From Bacteriovoracaceae bacterium UBA2428 (lineage in GTDB: Bacteria; Bdellovibrionota; UBA2428), in NCBI GenBank assembly GCA_002343545.1, contig DDRA01000119.1:1-17280 (forward strand): 17,280 bases of DNA, written 5' to 3'. This document shows, piece after piece, positions 7,074 through 15,373 of the stretch. Every line of letters begins with the position of its first letter. Positions within the stretch are counted from its first letter, which is position 1. Both the position numbers and the translations under genes were made by a program. Under the pieces are notes generated by a model. That model saw nothing but the letters and a program-made list of their open reading frames with translations. It was not told the DNA's origin and searched no databases.

Positions 7074-8048
7074 ATGTTTTGGTTCAGTTTGGTGCTGTTT
7101 TCGCTTTTCGCCTTCGTCTGGATCTACGACGAAAGGAACCACCACGCCAAGCGGCGACTGGATCGGCGGGAACGGCTCGGGCTCCTGGGGGATCTCGTCG
7201 GTCTCTGCGTTATCGGGATCTACATGTGGTTCTTCCCCTACTCGCCCGGCTCCCGCTGGATTGCCGCGGGCCTCATGCTCGTGACTTGGCTCGGCGCTTC
7301 GAAAGAAGATTGGGGTTTCGATCGTATCCTGAATCACCGCGAGCGGTGGCTGCACGGGCTCATGCAGTCGCTTCTCGTCCTGGCCTTATTCACGCTCTTC
7401 GCGACGTGGCCCTTTCTGGACGGCGCCCCGCTTATCGTCGGATGGTTCTTGCCGTTCGACACCGACCATCTTCGTTGGAGTTTGGCGCTTTGGATCGTCC
7501 TTTGTCTCGGAGGGGTTTCGTACCAATTCCTGCGTCTAAAAGAACTTCGAGCGTCCCCCGCGCGGCTCGCCTCGGACGCTCCGCTCGAAGTTCGCGAAGC
7601 CACGCCTCAAGACGCCCCCATGATCATGGAATTCCAGTCCCGCATGGCCCGCGAAAGCGAAGGCCTCGCGCTCGATCCGAAAGTTCTCGGTCCGGGCGTG
7701 CAAGCCCTCTTCGAAAATCCCGCACGGGGCCGTTACTACGTCGCGACCGAAGGCACGAGCGTCGTCGGCTGCTTGCTCGTGACCCAAGAGTGGAGCGATT
7801 GGCGCAACGGCACGATCTGGTGGATCCAGAGCGTCTACACCGCGAAGGAAGCACGAAAAAAAGGGGTCTACCGCGCCCTCTATCGGCATCTCCAAGAGCA
7901 AGTGGCGCGCGACCCCACGATCAAAGGTCTCCGCCTCTACGTCGAGAAAGAGAATCTACCGGCCCGCCGAGTCTACTCACGCCTCGGTATGAGCGAAGAT
8001 CGCTACATCGTCTGCGAATGGCTCAAAGACGAAGACGTCCGGCACTAA
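7074..8048 (+). CDS. Membrane domain fused to GNAT N-acetyltransferase
   Basis: A single 324-residue frame with two parts. Residues 1-155 hold about five hydrophobic segments (roughly 3-18, 41-56, 62-75, 95-114, 135-153) separated by charged loops such as DERNHHAKRRLDRRER. Residues 170-316 are a GNAT acetyltransferase: strand LEVREATPQDAPMIMEF at the start, acetyl-CoA site IQSVYTAKEARKKGVYRALY (251-270, with the R-x-x-G turn at 261-264) and the closing motif LRLYVEKENLPARRVY plus SRLGM (286-306). GNAT enzymes transfer acetyl from acetyl-CoA to an amine; the substrate cannot be inferred. The catalytic domain should face the cytoplasm, where acetyl-CoA is. I do not recognise the membrane part. 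The nearest ribosome binding site, GAAGG, is almost against the ATG, so the start is not firm. The last codons overlap the convergent gene at 8045 by 4 bp. Confidence 0.82.
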   Translation: MFWFSLVLFSLFAFVWIYDERNHHAKRRLDRRERLGLLGDLVGLCVIGIYMWFFPYSPGSRWIAAGLMLVTWLGASKEDWGFDRILNHRERWLHGLMQSLLVLALFTLFATWPFLDGAPLIVGWFLPFDTDHLRWSLALWIVLCLGGVSYQFLRLKELRASPARLASDAPLEVREATPQDAPMIMEFQSRMARESEGLALDPKVLGPGVQALFENPARGRYYVATEGTSVVGCLLVTQEWSDWRNGTIWWIQSVYTAKEARKKGVYRALYRHLQEQVARDPTIKGLRLYVEKENLPARRVYSRLGMSEDRYIVCEWLKDEDVRH

Positions 8049-8401
8049 GACTTGAGATTCGCGTAGGCCTTCTCGTCGAAGCCCACGAGGACCCGTTCGC
8101 CACCGACCAGCAACGGACGCTTGATGAGCTTGCCGTGCTTCGCCAAGAGCTCGATGGCTTCGGCTTCCGACATTCCGGCCCATTTCTCGGAGATCTTCAT
8201 CTCGCGGTAAAGCACGCCACTCGTGTTGAGGAATTTTTTGAGCGGCAATCCGGATTTTTTCACGTAGGCCGCCAAGTCTTTTGCCGACGGCGGGCGATCG
8301 ACGATCGGAATCGCCTCGAAATCGATTCCTTTGGATTCCAGGGCTTTCCTCGCTTTTCGACAACTCGAGCAGGCGGAATACTCAAAAAACCGGTATTTCA
8401 T
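8045..8401 (-). CDS. ArsC/Spx/YffB-family thioredoxin-fold protein
   Basis: A 118-residue protein of the arsenate reductase-like family. Visible features: N-terminal FEYSACSSCRKARKAL with a CXXC pair at Cys11 and Cys14, the GIDFEAIPI strand (25-33), LNTSGVLYRE (58-67), and LIKRPLLVGGERVLVGFDE (92-110) with the Arg95-Pro96 typical of the fold. Members include Gram-positive Spx transcription regulators, true arsenate reductases and uncharacterised YffB-like proteins. A Gram-negative host and the absence of neighbouring arsenic genes make the uncharacterised YffB-like group most likely. It stands alone on the minus strand, tail to tail with the membrane-GNAT gene and divergent from ppdK. GAAG lies a few bases before the ATG. 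Confidence 0.88.
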   Translation of the reverse strand: MKYRFFEYSACSSCRKARKALESKGIDFEAIPIVDRPPSAKDLAAYVKKSGLPLKKFLNTSGVLYREMKISEKWAGMSEAEAIELLAKHGKLIKRPLLVGGERVLVGFDEKAYANLKS

Positions 8402-8523
8402 GCCGCTTCTTCATAAGGTCAAGTCGACTTCGACGCACCCCGACCGAGCGCGCGCCAAGGGAAAATCGCGACGCAAGGCGGCGACTCCTTGGAAAGCCGC
8501 GTTTCACCCCCTAGAAGAAGCCC

Positions 8524-11226
8524 ATGGCGCAAAAGTACACATACTTTTTTGGACTCGCTTCCGACGGAAAGAACCTGACCGAGGGCAAAGCCGACATGAA
8601 GGCTCTGCTGGGTGGCAAAGGAGCCAACCTCGCCGAGATGGCCAATCTCGGCCTGCCGGTTCCTCCGGGATTCACCGTCACGACGGACGCGTGCAACTAC
8701 TATTACCAAAATCGCCAGACCTATCCCGACGGAGTGAAAGAGCAAGTCCTCGCCGAGCTTGCCAAGATCGAAGCTTCGCTCGGCGCGAAGTTTGGCTCGG
8801 CCGAGAAACCGCTTCTCGTGAGCGTTCGTTCGGGAGCCCGCGCCAGCATGCCCGGCATGATGGACACGATCCTGAACCTCGGCCTCAACGATCAAACCGT
8901 TAAGGGACTCGCCGCCCAGTCCGGCAATCCCCGCTTCGCTTGGGACTGCTACCGGCGCCTCGTTCAGATGTACGCCGACGTCGTGCTCAACGTGCACGTC
9001 TCGCAGTTCGAATCCTTGCTGGACGAGCTCAAGGAGAAGAAGAACGTGAAGCGCGATAGCGAGCTGCGCGCCGAAGATCTCGAGCAACTCGTCGAGAGCT
9101 ACAAGCGCCGCATCCTCGAAGAGACCGGGCGTCGTTTCCCCCAGGATCCGCTCGAACAGCTCTGGGGAGCCATCGGCGCCGTCTTCGGCTCGTGGATGAG
9201 CCCGCGCGCGATCCATTACCGCAAGATGGAGAACATCCCTGAGGACTGGGGAACCGCCGTGAACATTCAGGCCATGGTCTTCGGAAACATGGGCGAAGAT
9301 TCGGCGACGGGCGTCGCGTTCACGCGCGATCCCGCGACGGGCGAACGCCGCCTCTTCGGCGAGTTCCTGCTCAACGCGCAGGGCGAAGACGTCGTGGCCG
9401 GCATCCGCACGCCCCAGCTGCTCGCGCTCGAGCAGAAAAAACGGGGCGGCCCCGGTTCGGAGCTCCCGACCCTCGAAGAAACGATGCCCGAAGTCTTCCG
9501 TGAGCTCGTGGCGCACCAGCTTCTCCTCGAAAAGCATTACCGCGACATGCAGGACATCGAATTCACGATCCAGCAAAAGCGCCTCTTCATGCTCCAAACC
9601 CGCAACGGCAAGCGTACCGCGCAGGCCGCCGTGCGCATCGCGGTCGAGATGGTCGGGGAAAACCTGATTTCCAAAGACCAGGCGATCTTGCGCGTGGACC
9701 CCTATTCTCTCGACCAGCTTTTGCACCCCCGCCTCGATCCCGCCAAGAAAGGGAAGCCGATCGCGAAGGGCCTGCCGGCTTCGCCCGGCGCCGTGAGCGG
9801 AAAAATCGTCCTCTCTTCGTCCGAAGCCGAAAAGCAGAAGGCGAAGGGCGAACGGGTCATCCTCGTCCGCCACGAAACCTCGCCGGAAGACATCCACGGC
9901 ATGGACGCCTCGGTCGGCATCCTGACCGCGCTCGGTGGCATGACCTCCCACGCAGCCGTCGTGGCCCGCGGCATGGGTAAAAGCTGCGTCGCCGGCTGCG
10001 CCGACATCCACATCGACTACAAAAACAAACGCTTCATCATCGAGCGCGAGGGTCTCGTCGTCGCCGAGGTCAAGGAATACGACGTCATCACGATCGACGC
10101 GAACTCGGGCGAAGTCTTCCTAGGCGAGATCCCGACGATCAGCTCGACCCTCGACAAGGATTTTGCGACGCTCATGGAATGGGCCGACGAGCACCGTCGT
10201 CTGCGTGTCCGCGCGAACGCGGACACGCCCCACGACGCACGGGTGGCCCGCCAGTTCGGCGCCGAAGGTATCGGCCTCTGCCGGACCGAGCACATGTTCT
10301 TCGAGCCCGATCGCATCGAAGCCGTGCGCATGATGATCCTTGCCGATACCCAAGAGGACCGCGCCCGCGCCCTCGAGAGCATCCTCCCGATGCAGCGCAT
10401 GGACTTCGTGCAGCTCTTCCGCGAGATGAAGGGACTGCCGGTCTGCATCCGTCTGCTGGATCCGCCGCTCCACGAGTTCCTGCCGAATTCCGAATCCGAT
10501 CTGCAAGGGCTCGCGGCCAAGCTTAAGACCTCACCGGAGCGCATCCTTAACAAGGCGCGCAGCCTCCACGAAGTGAATCCCATGCTTGGGCACCGGGGCT
10601 GCCGTCTCGGGATTTCGTTCCCCGAGATCTACGAGATGCAGGCCCGCGCGATCGCCGAAGCCGTCGTCGAAGTTCACCGTCTGACGGGCGAAGTCGCCGA
10701 CGCCGAGATCATGATCCCGCTCGTCTTCGACCAGAAGGAGCTCTCCTTCCTGCGTGACCGGATCGAAAAGCTCGTCACCGAAGTCTTGCGCACGGGCGGT
10801 CTCGGAACCCCGCTCAAGATCGGCACCATGATCGAGATCCCGCGCGCCGCCTTGACGGCCGATCGCATTGCTCAGACCGCCGACTTCTTCTCCTTCGGTA
10901 CGAACGACTTGACCCAAATGGGGTTAGGCCTGTCGCGCGACGATAGCGGGCGCTTCTTGCCCGAGTACCTCGACAACGGCCTCATGAAGTACGATCCCTT
11001 CGCTTCGATCGACCAGGATGGTATCGGCCAGCTCGTCCAGATCGGCGTCGAGCGGGGCAAGAAGACCAAGCCCAACCTGAAGTGCGGCGTCTGCGGCGAA
11101 CACGGAGGAGATCCTCGCTCCATCGAGTTCTTCCATCGTGCGGGCCTCGACTACATTTCCTGCTCGCCCTTCCGGGTGCCGGCGGCTCGCCTCGCGGCGG
11201 CCCAGTCGGCCCTCCGCAAGGCCTGA
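8524..11226 (+). CDS. ppdK: Pyruvate, phosphate dikinase
   Basis: Cytoplasmic enzyme interconverting pyruvate, ATP and phosphate with phosphoenolpyruvate, AMP and pyrophosphate, usable for glycolysis or gluconeogenesis. The 900 residues match the bacterial length. Domains: N-terminal ATP-grasp region with GGKGANLAEM (30-39), VRSGARASMPGMMDTILNLG (101-120) and FTRDPATGERRLFGEF (266-281); central swivelling domain with phosphohistidine His476 in LGGMTSHAAVVARGMGKSCV; C-terminal TIM barrel with GIGLCRTEHMFF, PMLGHRGCRLG, FSFGTNDLTQM and the acid/base Cys857 in CGVCGEHGGDP. The threonine two residues before the histidine, regulatory in plant enzymes, is present (Thr474); no regulatory kinase gene is seen nearby. 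AGAAG precedes ATG 8524. The 122 bp upstream (8402-8523) holds no gene I can support. The gene is monocistronic, closed by a terminator at 11251. Confidence 0.97.
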   Translation: MAQKYTYFFGLASDGKNLTEGKADMKALLGGKGANLAEMANLGLPVPPGFTVTTDACNYYYQNRQTYPDGVKEQVLAELAKIEASLGAKFGSAEKPLLVSVRSGARASMPGMMDTILNLGLNDQTVKGLAAQSGNPRFAWDCYRRLVQMYADVVLNVHVSQFESLLDELKEKKNVKRDSELRAEDLEQLVESYKRRILEETGRRFPQDPLEQLWGAIGAVFGSWMSPRAIHYRKMENIPEDWGTAVNIQAMVFGNMGEDSATGVAFTRDPATGERRLFGEFLLNAQGEDVVAGIRTPQLLALEQKKRGGPGSELPTLEETMPEVFRELVAHQLLLEKHYRDMQDIEFTIQQKRLFMLQTRNGKRTAQAAVRIAVEMVGENLISKDQAILRVDPYSLDQLLHPRLDPAKKGKPIAKGLPASPGAVSGKIVLSSSEAEKQKAKGERVILVRHETSPEDIHGMDASVGILTALGGMTSHAAVVARGMGKSCVAGCADIHIDYKNKRFIIEREGLVVAEVKEYDVITIDANSGEVFLGEIPTISSTLDKDFATLMEWADEHRRLRVRANADTPHDARVARQFGAEGIGLCRTEHMFFEPDRIEAVRMMILADTQEDRARALESILPMQRMDFVQLFREMKGLPVCIRLLDPPLHEFLPNSESDLQGLAAKLKTSPERILNKARSLHEVNPMLGHRGCRLGISFPEIYEMQARAIAEAVVEVHRLTGEVADAEIMIPLVFDQKELSFLRDRIEKLVTEVLRTGGLGTPLKIGTMIEIPRAALTADRIAQTADFFSFGTNDLTQMGLGLSRDDSGRFLPEYLDNGLMKYDPFASIDQDGIGQLVQIGVERGKKTKPNLKCGVCGEHGGDPRSIEFFHRAGLDYISCSPFRVPAARLAAAQSALRKA

Positions 11227-11250
11227 GCTTCGATCCTTAGCTAGACCCCG

Positions 11251-11290
11251 GAGACAACTCGGCCCCCCGCCGAGTTGTCTCGTGTTTTCT
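11251..11290 (+). terminator. Rho-independent terminator of ppdK
   Basis: A perfect 13-bp inverted repeat, GAGACAACTCGGC (11251-11263) and GCCGAGTTGTCTC (11269-11281), enclosing a five-C loop, followed by GTGTTTTCT. It lies 25 bp after the ppdK stop. The stem is strong and the T-run modest, consistent with a rho-independent terminator separating ppdK from smc. Confidence 0.88.
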
Positions 11291-11368
11291 GTAACTTAGG
11301 GTTTCGACCCGGCGTTTACAAAAGGCAGGTCATTCATTAAGCCTATGGCCTTCGGGGGACTCGTTTAC

Positions 11369-11377
11369 GGGAGGGAG
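11369..11377 (+). promoter_or_regulatory. smc: Ribosome binding site fixing the smc start at GTG 11387
   Basis: GGGAGGGAG includes GGAGG (11370-11374) and GGGAG (11373-11377), the latter nine bases before GTG 11387. The in-frame ATG at 11345 would add 14 residues with no SMC character and lacks a comparable purine run. The protein from GTG opens VKILRLELFGFKSFKD, exactly where SMC proteins usually begin. Confidence 0.7.
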
Positions 11378-11386
11378 CCGTTAGCT

Positions 11387-14300
11387 GTGAAGATCCTTAG
11401 GCTCGAATTATTCGGATTCAAATCGTTCAAAGACCGAACGATCGTTACTTTCGACCAATCCATCACCGCGATCGTCGGATCGAACGGCTGCGGAAAATCG
11501 AACGTCGTCGACGCCCTTTATTGGGTCATGGGGGACATGTCTCCCAAGCACCTTCGCGGCAGTTCGATGTCGGACGTCATCTTCTCGGGTTCCCGGGATG
11601 CTTCCGCCATGGACATGGCCGAAGTCACCCTCGTCTTGGAACGTGATCCCGAGAAAGATCCCCAGCTTCCCCCCCAATTCGAGAACTCGCTCGAGATCCA
11701 GATCACCCGTCGTTACTATCGTAACGGCGAGTCCGAGTATCTGATCAATAAGACACCTTGCCGCCTGCGCGATATCCAAGAGTTCTTCATGGATACGGGC
11801 ATGGGTGCCAAGGCCTACTCGATCATCGAACAGGGCGCGATCGGCCGTATGGTCGCGCAGAAGCCCGAAGAACGCCGCGTCGTCATCGAAGAAGTCGCCG
11901 GCATTATGAAGTTCAAGGCCCGTAAGGCCGAGACCGAGCGCAAGATCGAGAACTCCCGCCTGAACCTTCAGCGGATCGACGACATCCTCAAGGATCTGCA
12001 GAAGCAGATCACAACGCTCAAGCGCCAAGCGGACCGGGCCGAGAAGTTCAAGCAACTCTCCGAAGAGCTCCGCAGCCTCGAGATTCGCGTCGGCGTGCGC
12101 GAGTGGCTCGAACGCCACGACAGCCGCCAACGCGCCCTCGCGACGGTCGAGGAGCTTCGTCTCGAGGTCGCCGGCCTCGAGACCCAGAACACGCACGCTC
12201 GGCAACGCCTCGAGGAACTTCGCCAAGAGCTCGCGATCCTCGAACAAGAGGAATCCACGACCCGCGAGACGGCCCGCAGCTCGGAACTCGATCTGAAGGG
12301 ACTCGAGGGCGAGGGCTCCAATCTGGAGAGCCGCCAAAGCAGTCTGAACCGTCGCCGTAACGACGCTAGTAGCCAAGTCGAAAGCCTCGAGACTCGCGTC
12401 AGCGACTTGGCGACGTTGCTGACCTCGCTCGAAGAGCGCATCGTTATCCTGTCGGAAGAATCGACGCGGATGGCGACGGACATTGAAAGCCGCAAGGAAG
12501 AGCTCGAAGCTCGTCGCGCGGCCGTCGAGGAAGCTCGCGAATCCACCCAGACCGAGCGCCGCCGCCTGCACGAGTCTGAACTCGAAGCGACGCGCCTGAC
12601 CGCGCAACTTCAGAGCACGCAAAAGCAGCTCTCGCAGCTCAACTCCAAAGAAGACTCGCTTAAGCTTCAGATCGAAAGCTTGGAATCCGACCTTCGCGTG
12701 AAGGAATCGGAACGCCAAGCCACCCTCGGACAGCTCGAAGCGGCTTTCGCAACCCGTTCCGACCTGGAAACCGAGAAGAACGCGGTCGATCAAGAGTTGG
12801 CTCAGCTCGAGTCCGACAAGGTCGAGAAGCAAGCCCGCCGCGATACGCTCCAACAAGAGCGCACGGTGACCCGCATCCGCAAGGAGCAGCTCGAGGCGCT
12901 CGAGCGCAACCTCGACGGCGTGGACGCTACGGCCAAGGAAATGGCCCTCAAGCTCCGCGAGCAAGGCGTCACCGAGACGCTATTGGCCGACCGGGTGAAG
13001 GTCCCGGCTTCGCTCGAGAAGGCCGTCGAAGCGACCCTCGCTAAGCACCTGCAGCGCGTCCTCGTTTCGAGCGTGCCGGCCGCCGAAGAACTCAAACGTC
13101 ACCTCGGTCGCTCGGAAAGCCCGCAAGTCCGTCAAGGACGGGCTTCCTTGTGGCTTTCGGCCTTCTCGGACCTGAACCGCTCCGCGCGCGCGAAGGTCGA
13201 CTTCCGCACGCTCTACGTCTCGGTTCCGTCCGAAGCTTCGTCGCCCGCCCCCGAAGTCGCGATCGCGGCTTCGGAAGGGCCGGAACTCGCGGAAGGACTC
13301 TTCCCCATCGCGGTCGAGAATACCGAAGTCGCCCCGATGTGGGCCGCTCCGGAAACGACCTCGTACTCCGAAGTCCCGGGTCCCGATGGGCTCGTCGCTT
13401 CGGTCGAGGTTCAAGCGGCTCCGGCGCCGGAAGCCGTCGAAACGCCCCGCTCGATCTCGGTCCATGACTTCCTCATGAAGCACCCCGACGTCATCGGCCC
13501 CATGGACCAGCTCCTCAAGTCCGACGGCGAGACGGCCGACTGGCATGCACTGACCGAAGGCACCTGGGTCGTCCGCAACCTCGAAGTCTTGAAAGACATC
13601 CTCGATCGTCTCGAAGGGCTCCCGCTCAACTGGGTCACGCTCGATGGCGATGTCTTGACCGCCGACGGTTTCCTGGATCTCTCGGCTTCCGAGCAAGGCG
13701 CCGAGGGTTCGGCCGCGGTCGGCCTCGTCCAACGTAAGCGCGAGATCCTGGATCTTCGCCGTCTGGAAGAGGAACAATCCCAGCGTTTCCAGATCGCGCA
13801 GGACGAGTTGGATGCCTGTATCCACGCGCTTTCGGCCGCCAAGGACAAATTCCGCGCCCTCACGCAGCAGCTCGCGGCCCTAAACCCGGATGTCGAGAAC
13901 TACTCGCGCTTCTTGCGCGAAGTCGAAGCTCGCGTCGCGCGTTTGACCGAAAAACGGAGTTTGCTGTCCGAAGACCTCACCAAGACCTCGACGGACATTC
14001 TCGAGCTCCAAACTCGTATCGAAGAGACCACGGCCCTCCTGCACGAATGCGAAACGCGCCGAACCGCCGTTCAGTTCGAGGTGGAGCGCCTGGAATCCGA
14101 TCTCCATATCGCGGTCTCGGCCCAGAAGGACATCGAGTCTTCCGTGGGCGAGCTTTCGCAGAAGCTGAAGTCCGTCGACCGTGAGCTCGCGGACGAGCAG
14201 TCCAAGCGCGCCGCGGCCGAGCAGGAACGGGTCCTCTCCGAAGCCCGCAAGACCCAGCTCATCGAGGAAGTCGACCAACTCGTGAGCGAAGTCGCCGAAG

Positions 14301-15313
14301 TCACGGCCAAGCTCGAGGAAGTCAAAGAGCTCATCGCGTCCCAGAGAATGCGGGTGGAAGAAGCCCGGCTCTCGGAGCGGGAAGCCGCGCAGAAGGTCGA
14401 CACGCACAAGGAAAGCGTCGATCAGGTCGTCCGTCTCGTCGAAGAGCTCGGGCACTCGCGCCAAAAGACGGCCGACAAGGTCCGTGACCTCGAACAGCAC
14501 CTCGCCGTCAACGACGTCGAGATCCGCACGGTTTCGGAAAAGCTTTCGACCCAGTACCAAATCGAGCCGGAAGCCATGGAAGGCGACAAGCTCCAGGAGC
14601 TGACCCAAGGCGACGACATCGAAGAGCTCGCCGATCCTACGAGCGCAAAACAACGCGCCCTCCAGCTTCGCCAGAAGATCGACGGCCTCGGCAAGATCAA
14701 CATGGTCGCGGCCGAAGAATACGACGATTCGTCCCGTCGCTACGAATACCTCTTCGTCCAGCGCCAGGATCTCTTCGACGCGATCTCGCAGCTCGAGGAA
14801 GCCATCAGCCGCATCGACCAAGAGTCCCGTACGCGCTTCGCCGATGCTTTCAACGCGGTCAACCAGGCCTTCACGTCCACTTTCCCGCTCATGTTCGGCG
14901 GCGGTCAGGCGGAGCTTCGGCTCACCAACCCCGACAACATGCTCGAGACGGGCGTCGAGATCATCGCGCAGCCGCCGGGCAAGAAGCTCCAGTCGGTCAC
15001 GCTGCTCTCGGGCGGCGAAAAGGCCCTCACGGCCGTTTCGCTCATCTTCGGTATCTTCTCCATCAAGCCCTCGCCGTTCTGCGTGCTCGACGAAGTGGAC
15101 GCCCCGCTCGACGACGCGAACGTGGGCCGCTTCAACAACCAGGTGCGCGAGATGTGCAAGATCTCGCAGGTCATCATGATCACGCACCATAAGAAGACGA
15201 TGGAATCGGCCGACGCCCTCTTCGGCGTCACGATGGAGCGTCCGGGCATTTCGAAGATCGCGAGCGCCAAGCTCACGGACATCGAGCGTTCGGTGAAAGA
15301 ACTCCGCGGCTAA
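11387..15313 (+). CDS. smc: Chromosome partition protein SMC with enlarged hinge
   Basis: ATP-driven condensin subunit that organises and segregates the chromosome as a homodimer, normally with ScpA and ScpB (not in this window). In 1308-residue numbering: N-head with Walker A GSNGCGKSN (31-39) and the Q-loop region; long coiled coil at about 170-510 rich in Glu/Leu/Arg/Gln; hinge at about 525-770; returning coiled coil at about 780-1110; C-head with signature LLSGGEKAL (Ser1208-Lys1212), Walker B CVLDEVDAPLDD (Asp1235, Glu1236) and a switch histidine in ITHHKKTM. The length exceeds the typical 1150-1200, and most of the excess is one Ala/Pro/Glu-rich stretch at 614-688 splitting the hinge. 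The hinge end also lacks the usual GG-x-x-TGG motif. The start is GTG on the basis of its ribosome binding site. The gene is bounded by terminators on both sides, so it is probably monocistronic. Confidence 0.96.
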   Translation: MKILRLELFGFKSFKDRTIVTFDQSITAIVGSNGCGKSNVVDALYWVMGDMSPKHLRGSSMSDVIFSGSRDASAMDMAEVTLVLERDPEKDPQLPPQFENSLEIQITRRYYRNGESEYLINKTPCRLRDIQEFFMDTGMGAKAYSIIEQGAIGRMVAQKPEERRVVIEEVAGIMKFKARKAETERKIENSRLNLQRIDDILKDLQKQITTLKRQADRAEKFKQLSEELRSLEIRVGVREWLERHDSRQRALATVEELRLEVAGLETQNTHARQRLEELRQELAILEQEESTTRETARSSELDLKGLEGEGSNLESRQSSLNRRRNDASSQVESLETRVSDLATLLTSLEERIVILSEESTRMATDIESRKEELEARRAAVEEARESTQTERRRLHESELEATRLTAQLQSTQKQLSQLNSKEDSLKLQIESLESDLRVKESERQATLGQLEAAFATRSDLETEKNAVDQELAQLESDKVEKQARRDTLQQERTVTRIRKEQLEALERNLDGVDATAKEMALKLREQGVTETLLADRVKVPASLEKAVEATLAKHLQRVLVSSVPAAEELKRHLGRSESPQVRQGRASLWLSAFSDLNRSARAKVDFRTLYVSVPSEASSPAPEVAIAASEGPELAEGLFPIAVENTEVAPMWAAPETTSYSEVPGPDGLVASVEVQAAPAPEAVETPRSISVHDFLMKHPDVIGPMDQLLKSDGETADWHALTEGTWVVRNLEVLKDILDRLEGLPLNWVTLDGDVLTADGFLDLSASEQGAEGSAAVGLVQRKREILDLRRLEEEQSQRFQIAQDELDACIHALSAAKDKFRALTQQLAALNPDVENYSRFLREVEARVARLTEKRSLLSEDLTKTSTDILELQTRIEETTALLHECETRRTAVQFEVERLESDLHIAVSAQKDIESSVGELSQKLKSVDRELADEQSKRAAAEQERVLSEARKTQLIEEVDQLVSEVAEVTAKLEEVKELIASQRMRVEEARLSEREAAQKVDTHKESVDQVVRLVEELGHSRQKTADKVRDLEQHLAVNDVEIRTVSEKLSTQYQIEPEAMEGDKLQELTQGDDIEELADPTSAKQRALQLRQKIDGLGKINMVAAEEYDDSSRRYEYLFVQRQDLFDAISQLEEAISRIDQESRTRFADAFNAVNQAFTSTFPLMFGGGQAELRLTNPDNMLETGVEIIAQPPGKKLQSVTLLSGGEKALTAVSLIFGIFSIKPSPFCVLDEVDAPLDDANVGRFNNQVREMCKISQVIMITHHKKTMESADALFGVTMERPGISKIASAKLTDIERSVKELRG

Positions 15314-15340
15314 AGCCCTGTTTCAGCGCGCGCCCGAAGC

Positions 15341-15372
15341 CCCGGCTCTCATTCGAGAGTCGGGTTTTTTTT
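15341..15372 (+). terminator. Rho-independent terminator of smc
   Basis: A 10-bp stem, CCCGGCTCTC (15341-15350) with GAGAGTCGGG (15355-15364), contains one G-U wobble and an ATTC loop, and is followed directly by eight T. It starts 28 bp after the smc stop and ends at the stop codon of the convergent gene. The opposite strand has no T-run after the stem, so it should act mainly on smc transcripts. Confidence 0.92.
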
Positions 15373-15373
15373 C

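Noticed and set aside
8421..8430. Perfect 10-bp palindrome AAGTCGACTT between the ArsC-like gene and ppdK
   Set aside because: It could be an operator in a divergent promoter region, but symmetry stops at 10 bp, there is no second copy and no recognisable -35/-10 pair around it, so it is compatible with chance.
8419..10011. A 530-codon minus-strand open frame opposite ppdK
   Set aside because: His/Asp/Glu/Arg-rich translation without motifs, antisense to unambiguous PPDK sequence. GC-rich codon bias removes stops on the opposite strand.
11291..11368. Promoter for smc, for example TTTACA at about 11317 as a -35
   Set aside because: The six bases at the right spacing (TAAGCC) match the -10 consensus poorly. 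A promoter must exist here after the ppdK terminator, but I cannot place it.
11408..12964. A 518-codon minus-strand open frame opposite smc (with others at 12980-13825 and 13880-15190)
   Set aside because: These frames mirror the coiled-coil repeats of SMC and give Leu/Asp/Phe-rich text with no domain. No ribosome binding or operon context supports them.
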